From positions 1 to 38,566 of the forward strand of contig JAYGFA010000045.1 in assembly GCA_046582115.1 (NCBI GenBank): a stretch of 38,566 nt of DNA. Direction: 5' to 3'. Below are positions 33,622 through 38,566 of the stretch, one piece after another. Each line of letters starts with the position of its first letter. Position 1 is the stretch's first letter. The DNA comes from UBA11889 sp046582115 (GTDB lineage: Bacteria; Pseudomonadota; Gammaproteobacteria; Pseudomonadales; Azotimanducaceae). The notes under the pieces were generated by a model. That model was not told the DNA's origin and did not search any database. It was given only the letters and a program-made list of their open reading frames with translations. A program made the position numbers and the translations under genes.

Positions 33622-33966
33622 ATGCGCTGGGAAGCATATAAACAACGGTGCGAGCAACCGGATGTCCTGTCTCGATGGATGATTGAGCAGACCGCCGAAC
33701 TGCTGGACGAGGGCTTGCTTGATCGACTTCTTGCCGAACTTGCCCGGAAACCACTCGCTCGACCGGCGGGGCATGTGGGTGATGCTCGAACAGATATGTT
33801 TGTAATCAACGAACTAAGTGACGTCGCGCTGGCGATTAGCGAAACCGTCGATCACGCTGTTCGTGCCGGTCGTTGCACGACGGCTACTGCTGCCCGTGGG
33901 ATCGGCGGGTTTGGTGACGTATGGAGAGATTACGCGGCGTACGTAAAACGATTGTCGAATGTTTGA
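33622..33966 (+). CDS. Small hypothetical protein between purC and biotin carboxylase
   Basis: 114 residues, not recognised. It is mostly helical with a charged, Leu-rich N-terminal half (EQTAELLDEGLLDRLLAELARK) and a Gly-rich segment ARGIGGFGDVW. No membrane segment, signal or metal motif. It starts 3 bp after purC and overlaps the biotin carboxylase start by 8 bp, so its position supports a real gene. The role could be an accessory of either neighbour. Confidence 0.65.
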   Translation: MRWEAYKQRCEQPDVLSRWMIEQTAELLDEGLLDRLLAELARKPLARPAGHVGDARTDMFVINELSDVALAISETVDHAVRAGRCTTATAARGIGGFGDVWRDYAAYVKRLSNV

Positions 33967-35281
33967 GCGGGTATTGGTGGCTAATCGCGGTGTCGTCGCG
34001 CGTCGCATTATTCGGGCGTGTAACGCTCTCGATTGCGAAAGCGTTGCCGTCTACTCAGACATTGATGCAGGGTTACCGCATGTCGACGAGGCGTCGCACG
34101 CCGAGCGTCTGCCCGGATACCGTCCCGCCGATACGTACTTGAATCAGGAACGTATTGTTGCAGCCGCGCAACGCGCCAAAGCCGATGCAGTGCATCCTGG
34201 ATACGGATTTCTAGCTGAAAACTCGGATTTCGCGCGTGCCGTCGAGGCGGCCGGGATGACGTTTATAGGACCCGCTGTGAGTTGGCTGGAGCGCATGGGG
34301 GAGAAAACGCGTGCCAGGGAATGGATGAAGAAGAATGGCTTTCCCGTGCATGCCGGGAGTGAAGTAATCAGTGACAAGGCGATGCTGATGAACGTCGCGG
34401 CAACGATTGGATATCCGGTGATGCTCAAACCCGCTGCCGGTGGCGGAGGTATCGGTATGGTCGTCGTGGAGGATCCGGGATCATTAACGGCGGCGTACTC
34501 AGCGGCGACCAGTTTAGCCGAGCGGACGTTCGGTCAATCGACGGTATTTCTCGAAAAGTTTCTTCCGCGTTCACGACATGTCGAAATGCAACTCATTGGC
34601 GACGGCGAAACGTTGATGGCCCTCTATGAGCGGGATTGTTCGGTTCAGCGCCGCCATCAGAAGCTTATCGAAGAAGCCCCGGCGCCGGGAATAGAACGTT
34701 CAGACATTGACCAGTTGTGTTCACGGGCTGTCGACGCATTGGCTGGATACGACAGCTTGGGCACGGTGGAAACACTGTGCGACGAAGGGCGCTTTGGTTT
34801 TCTTGAAATGAACACCAGGTTGCAGGTCGAACACGGGGTTACTGAGGAAGTCACTGGGTTGGACCTCGTCAGTCTGCAAGTACGAATTGCTTCTGGGGAG
34901 CGTCTTTCGACGCTTCTTCCACAGCGACCTGAAATCGATGGACACGCCATCGAAGCCAGGCTCTACGCAGAAGATCCCGAGAGCATGTTGCCGTGTCCCG
35001 GGCGCTTGAGTGTGTTCAGAGTCCCAGACATGGCGGATGTCCGCGTCGAGGCAAGTTATCGGGAGGGGGATAACGTGACACCCTACTACGATCCGTTGTT
35101 AGCGACCGTGATTGGTAAGGGGGCAACCCGTGAAGCAGCCATCGGCCGGACGTTAATTGCACTCCGAGCGATTGCGGTGAAAGGAGTCAAAACCAACGCA
35201 CCGCTCTTATGTCGCATTCTCGAGAGCGCCCGTTTCATCGAGGCAGTGCTTGATACCGCCTTCCTCAACGATCTGCTATAA
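33959..35281 (+). CDS. Biotin carboxylase subunit of an acyl-CoA carboxylase
   Basis: 440 residues, biotin carboxylase only, without a fused biotinyl domain. It uses ATP and bicarbonate to carboxylate biotin on the carrier protein. Motifs in order: VLVANRGVVARRI (5-17), HPGYGFLAEN, KPAAGGGGIGM (glycine-rich ATP loop), SRHVEMQ, RDCSVQRRHQKLIEEAPAP and FLEMNTRLQVEHGVTEEVTG. The last has Gly in place of the usual Pro in QVEHPVTE. It overlaps the upstream small gene by 8 bp and is followed by a free biotinyl protein, a crotonase and a carboxyltransferase. Probably part of a propionyl- or other acyl-CoA carboxylase, not the essential AccC. Confidence 0.92.
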   Translation: MFERVLVANRGVVARRIIRACNALDCESVAVYSDIDAGLPHVDEASHAERLPGYRPADTYLNQERIVAAAQRAKADAVHPGYGFLAENSDFARAVEAAGMTFIGPAVSWLERMGEKTRAREWMKKNGFPVHAGSEVISDKAMLMNVAATIGYPVMLKPAAGGGGIGMVVVEDPGSLTAAYSAATSLAERTFGQSTVFLEKFLPRSRHVEMQLIGDGETLMALYERDCSVQRRHQKLIEEAPAPGIERSDIDQLCSRAVDALAGYDSLGTVETLCDEGRFGFLEMNTRLQVEHGVTEEVTGLDLVSLQVRIASGERLSTLLPQRPEIDGHAIEARLYAEDPESMLPCPGRLSVFRVPDMADVRVEASYREGDNVTPYYDPLLATVIGKGATREAAIGRTLIALRAIAVKGVKTNAPLLCRILESARFIEAVLDTAFLNDLL

Positions 35282-35304
35282 ACCGCTGTTTGGCGGAGAT
35301 CAAC

Positions 35305-35526
35305 ATGGCTCGGTATCCGGTCGAAAGTGACGTCACGGGAACTGTCTGGAAAGTAGAGGTCGCGGTTGGTGATCGAGTCACCGAAGGAGATGTCCTCGTC
35401 ATTCTCGAGTCGATGAAAATGGAAATTCCAGTGGAAAGTCCTCAAGCAGGCACCGTGACCGAGCTGTTAGTGCAGCCCCAAGATTCCGTGGAAGAAGATC
35501 AGGTCGTCGCGGTCATCGAAGACTGA
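35305..35526 (+). CDS. Free biotinyl (BCCP-like) carrier domain
   Basis: 73 residues, one biotinyl/lipoyl domain. Biotin would be attached to Lys38 in the ESMKME motif. TVWKVEVAVGDRV and the C-terminal QDSVEEDQVVAVIE are typical flanking strands. The ATG at 35305 has GGAG eight bases upstream; a TTG at 35290 is an in-frame alternative. It is far smaller than AccB, which carries a linker and targeting region. It stands directly after the biotin carboxylase and must be its carrier. Confidence 0.92.
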   Translation: MARYPVESDVTGTVWKVEVAVGDRVTEGDVLVILESMKMEIPVESPQAGTVTELLVQPQDSVEEDQVVAVIED

Positions 35527-35643
35527 ATGGTGCTGAGCCATAGTTGTGTACGTGTCTGACGTGAAGCGCCTCTATGGCCATTTTCTGTGGATGTTTGGAT
35601 CGCTTGTGGCACACTTATTTAGTGATTTTCGGGGAGAGAAACA

Positions 35644-36456
35644 GTGTCTGACCTAGTCACGATTGATATTGATCGTGGGATCGCCGATGTAAGGTTAAAT
35701 CGGCCAGAGAAGTACAATGCGCTCTCGAGCGATATGTTTACGGCGATCATTGAGGCAGGTGAGAGCTTGGCGTCCGCGACCGATGTGCGAGCCGTGGTGC
35801 TTTCAGGGAACGGTCCTGGGTTCTGCGCCGGCCTAGATTTCGACAGTTTTCAAGGAATCGCGGATGTTGCTGAATCAGGCGGCGAAGTGGGAGGCGGGCT
35901 CTTACAGCGCGACGAGCGTCCTGAAAACCATGCGCAACGACCAGCGTATGTATGGAAAACGTTACCAATGCCGGTTATCGCAGCAGTACACGGGGTTGCG
36001 TATGGCGGCGGTTGTCAAATTGCGCTCGGTGCGGACATTCGTATTGCGTCGCCAGAGGCAAAGTTTTCGGTCATGGAGATCAAATGGGGAATCATTCCAG
36101 ACATGTCCATTACCCAAACGTTACGCGATATCGTCCGTCTCGATGTGGCCAAAGAGTTGACGTTTACTGGTCGAATCATAGACGCCATCGAAGCTGAACG
36201 AATTGGACTCATTTCGCGCCTGGCCGAAGATCCCCTGGCAACCGCGAAGGATCTGGCAGCAGAGATTGCGGGAAGGAATCCGCATGCAGTACGCGCGGGC
36301 AAACACCTATATGAGACGTCATGGCATGGTGATGCCAAGACCGGCCTTTCCCTAGAAGCGACCTTGCAGAAGGATCTTTTGGGCTCCGAAAATCAACTCG
36401 AAGCGGTACACGCCAACTTCGAAAAGCGGGCGCCGGTATTTAGGGATCCTCAGTGA
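35644..36456 (+). CDS. Crotonase-family protein in the acyl-CoA carboxylase operon
   Basis: 270 residues. Oxyanion segments GFCAGLDFD (59-67) and GVAYGGGCQIA (117-127). Aligned with rat hydratase, the Glu164 position is Glu145, the Glu144 position is Gln125, and Asp153 (GIIPD) stands where dienoyl-CoA isomerase has Asp204. It therefore looks more like an isomerase-type or atypical crotonase than a plain hydratase. GTG start with GGGGAGAG upstream, 117 bp after the biotinyl gene; its stop overlaps the carboxyltransferase GTG (GTGA). It likely acts before or after the carboxylase in the same route. Confidence 0.9.
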   Translation: MSDLVTIDIDRGIADVRLNRPEKYNALSSDMFTAIIEAGESLASATDVRAVVLSGNGPGFCAGLDFDSFQGIADVAESGGEVGGGLLQRDERPENHAQRPAYVWKTLPMPVIAAVHGVAYGGGCQIALGADIRIASPEAKFSVMEIKWGIIPDMSITQTLRDIVRLDVAKELTFTGRIIDAIEAERIGLISRLAEDPLATAKDLAAEIAGRNPHAVRAGKHLYETSWHGDAKTGLSLEATLQKDLLGSENQLEAVHANFEKRAPVFRDPQ

Positions 36457-38009
36457 GTTGGCAGGATGAGGTTGATGAGCTCAAACGACGACGTCGTATT
36501 GCTCGTAGCCAGGGCGGTAAGGAAGGGATAGCCAAACAGCATGCGCGTGGTCGGCTGACGATCCGCGAACGCATCGACGCGCTATTGGATCCCGGATCGT
36601 TTCAGGAGCATGGCAAAGCTACGGCGATTCCTGAATACGATGAAGAGGATCAGCTGACGGGGTTTGTACCCGCTAACTACGTGGTCGGTTTTGGTAAGGT
36701 CGATGGACGGCGCGTTGTGGTGGGTGGAGAAGACTTTACCCTTAAAGGAGGGTCCCCTAACTCGGCCGGATTGCGAAAGAGCGTTTACGCTGAGCACCTG
36801 GCGGTCCAATACAAGGTGCCGCTCGTACGCATGCTTGAGGGCGGCGGCGGCAGCGTCAAAGGTGGCGGCCGACGTAGGGGCGGGACGGTGGGGGAACCCG
36901 TGTTCTCGACGCCGCGATTTCGCATCATTGCGGATGCGATGGGCCATGTACCGGTCGCGTCCATGGCTGGGGGTGCGGTTGCAGGTTTCCCGGCTGGACG
37001 GATGGCGGCTTCTCATTTTTCGGTGATGACTCGATACACGGCCCAGATCCTCATCGGTGGTCCAAAGTTGGTGGAACGTGCGCTCGGAGTTTCGATGACG
37101 AAAGACGAGCTTGGCGGTGCACAAGTGCATGCGCGCAGTGGACTCGTGGATAATATTGCTGAAGACGAGCATGACGCGTTAGGGCAGTGCCGTCGGTTCC
37201 TGAGTTATCTGCCGAGCAGTGTCTATGAGCGAACGCCCCGATTGGAATGCGTTGACGATCCGCAACGCATGGAAGATGAACTTATACATGCCGTGCCGCG
37301 CGACTCGAATGCGGCCTTCGACATCCGTGAAGTTGTCAACATGGTCATAGACCAGAACTCGTTCTTCGAACTCGGTCGAGATTTTGGTGCCAGCCAAGTT
37401 GTGGGATTTGCGCGTTTGAGTGGTCAGCCAGTCGGCGTGCTGGCAAATGACTGCCGTGTATACGCTGGAGCGATGACGGCAGAAGCCGCGCAGAAGTATC
37501 GACGCTTTGTAGAACTATGTGACACGTTCCACGTACCTGTGGTGAATTTTGTCGATCAGCCCGGGTTTATGATCGGTCCAGAGGCCGAACGTAAGGGCAC
37601 GATTCGCTATGGCATGGCGGCGGTTGCCGCCGCGGCGCAAGCGACCGTTCCGTGGGCGGTTATTCAAGTCCACAAAGGATTCGGAGTTGCGACGGCGGCC
37701 CATTACGCCCCAGACGCATACGTTCTCGCGTGGCCCTCGGTGGAATCCGGGGCGCTCCCGCTCGAAGGAGGCGTCGCAGTTGCTTATCACCGCGAAATCG
37801 ATAGCGCGGATGATCCGGAGGCGAAGCGTCATGAGATCGAAGAACGGCTCCGAGGCGCGAGGTCACCGTTTCCGCGTGCAGAATCTTTTGCGGTACATGA
37901 ATTAATTGATCCGAGGGAAACGCGTCCGACCCTATGCGAATGGGTGGAATGGATCCAGCCCGTGCTGGAGGAACTTAAGGGTCCGGTTCGATTCCCTATG
38001 CGTCCCTGA
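36453..38009 (+). CDS. Acyl-CoA carboxylase carboxyltransferase (PccB/MccB type)
   Basis: 518 residues holding both carboxyltransferase halves, as in propionyl- and methylcrotonyl-CoA carboxylases. It moves CO2 from carboxybiotin to an acyl-CoA. QHARGRLTIRERIDALLDPGSF (29-50) is the family N-terminus, and FVDQPGFMIGPEAE is the acyl-CoA site motif, with GFGVATAAHY replacing the usual GGAY segment of propionyl-CoA carboxylase. A Gly/Arg-rich stretch VKGGGRRRGG (135-144) is also unusual. GTG start overlapping the crotonase stop. Substrate not predictable from these changes; it may not be propionyl-CoA. Confidence 0.92.
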   Translation: MSWQDEVDELKRRRRIARSQGGKEGIAKQHARGRLTIRERIDALLDPGSFQEHGKATAIPEYDEEDQLTGFVPANYVVGFGKVDGRRVVVGGEDFTLKGGSPNSAGLRKSVYAEHLAVQYKVPLVRMLEGGGGSVKGGGRRRGGTVGEPVFSTPRFRIIADAMGHVPVASMAGGAVAGFPAGRMAASHFSVMTRYTAQILIGGPKLVERALGVSMTKDELGGAQVHARSGLVDNIAEDEHDALGQCRRFLSYLPSSVYERTPRLECVDDPQRMEDELIHAVPRDSNAAFDIREVVNMVIDQNSFFELGRDFGASQVVGFARLSGQPVGVLANDCRVYAGAMTAEAAQKYRRFVELCDTFHVPVVNFVDQPGFMIGPEAERKGTIRYGMAAVAAAAQATVPWAVIQVHKGFGVATAAHYAPDAYVLAWPSVESGALPLEGGVAVAYHREIDSADDPEAKRHEIEERLRGARSPFPRAESFAVHELIDPRETRPTLCEWVEWIQPVLEELKGPVRFPMRP

Positions 38010-38131
38010 TCCTCCGTCTAGCTTATCGAGGTTGCATCTCGGGTCTTCGACCGGATGCCTTACACCTCGCCGTTTCATTGACTAAAAGTGATATATGTGC
38101 ATGATTTTATGAAATTCGATGAGAGTTTCTC

Positions 38132-38566
38132 ATGTCGCAGGTAGAGTTTCGCCATTTACGAACATTACGAGCTCTGCGTGATGCTGGGAGTCTAGTTGAG
38201 GCCGCCGAACGCTTGTTTTTGACCCAGTCGGCTTTGTCGCATCAGCTCAAAGATTTGGAAAACCGTCTGGGTTGCTCGCTCTTCGTACGAAAAACGCGGC
38301 CGGTTCGTTTTACGTCGGTAGGAGCGCGATTGCTCAAATTGGCAGACCAGATCTTGCCTCAGTTCGATGGTGCTATGAACGACGTGACGCGGCTTATCGG
38401 CGGTGACTCGGGGCGACTGTATATGGCAATCGAGTGCCATAGTTGTTTTGAATGGCTGTTACCGGCCATTAATGTGTACCGAGAGATCTGGCCAGATGTG
38501 GAGCTCGATGTCTCCAGTAGCTTCCACTTCGAACCCCTTCCGGCGTTGGTGCGAGGGGATCTCGAC
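38132..38566 (+). CDS. metR: LysR-family regulator, MetR-like (partial)
   Basis: The first 145 residues are inside the window and the gene runs off the end. The N-terminal winged helix reads VEFRHLRTLRALRDAGSLVEAAERLF, then TQSALSHQLKDLENRLG and LFVRKTRP. The start of the effector domain, AIECHSCFEWLLPAIN, is nearly identical to the same segment of E. coli MetR, which activates methionine genes with homocysteine as co-factor. ATG at 38132. The 122 bp upstream hold a TTGACT but no clear -10 or MetR box (TGAA-N5-TTCA). Its targets may include the metY or PLP genes in this window. Confidence 0.85.
   Translation, partial: MSQVEFRHLRTLRALRDAGSLVEAAERLFLTQSALSHQLKDLENRLGCSLFVRKTRPVRFTSVGARLLKLADQILPQFDGAMNDVTRLIGGDSGRLYMAIECHSCFEWLLPAINVYREIWPDVELDVSSSFHFEPLPALVRGDLD

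Noticed and set aside
35595..35623. TTGGAT-17-TTTAGT promoter before the third crotonase gene
   Set aside because: Both hexamers match the consensus poorly; the gap could hold an internal promoter but the evidence is too weak to call.

Overview
The window reads as chromosomal DNA from a Gram-negative proteobacterium, most likely an uncultured, probably marine, gammaproteobacterium. The support is an E. coli-like MsrA, a MetR-type LysR regulator, a YegD-like Hsp70, MnmH, NnrU, an RND pump and a lipoprotein with a clear lipobox. The taxonomic placement is inference. No tRNA, rRNA, CRISPR array, transposase or phage gene was recognised. GTG and TTG starts and ATGA/GTGA/TTGA gene overlaps are common, so much of the DNA is organised as tight operons.

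Layout: (1) 1-1202: end of an RND pump gene facing a crotonase-family gene. (2) 1402-7429: a forward catabolic run of alpha/beta hydrolase, tandem CaiB-type CoA transferase, atypical crotonase, FMN-binding protein and sulfatase. (3) 7430-10160, reverse: Sel1/TPR lipoprotein, then mnmH (tRNA 2-selenouridine synthase). (4) 10239-14250: msrA with terminator, a second CaiB-type transferase coupled to a YegD-like Hsp70, and a broken NTF2-like gene. (5) 14247-17359: NudL-like Nudix, hotdog thioesterase, winged-helix methyltransferase, tyrosine phosphatase. (6) 17349-18440, reverse: a two-domain AhpD-like protein whose reading frame contains an in-frame TGA exactly at the second Cys of the CxxC catalytic motif, followed by a hairpin placed like a bacterial SECIS. 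I read this as one selenoprotein gene. (7) 18627-24102: MetY, alpha/beta hydrolase, DSD1-like PLP enzyme, SDR, NnrU and an alpha/beta hydrolase gene interrupted by TGA. (8) 24224-28981: a GldA/GldFG/DUF4340 ABC export operon. (9) 29070-33618: two Nudix hydrolases, a Cys/Met-metabolism PLP enzyme, an SDR and purC. (10) 33622-38009: a small unknown protein, biotin carboxylase, free biotinyl domain, crotonase and carboxyltransferase, together a biotin-dependent acyl-CoA carboxylase operon. (11) 38132-end: start of metR.

The main result is selenium use: an AhpD-like Sec protein (CxxU) and MnmH, two separate uses of selenophosphate, about 10 kb apart. A conventional gene caller splits the selenoprotein into two short genes. 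Secondary points are the CaiB fusion whose N-terminal half has lost the catalytic Asp, a crotonase lacking both catalytic Glu residues, two genes broken by nonsense codons (TAG and TGA) that are not selenocysteine-like, and a perfect 15-bp hairpin inside the msrA coding region.
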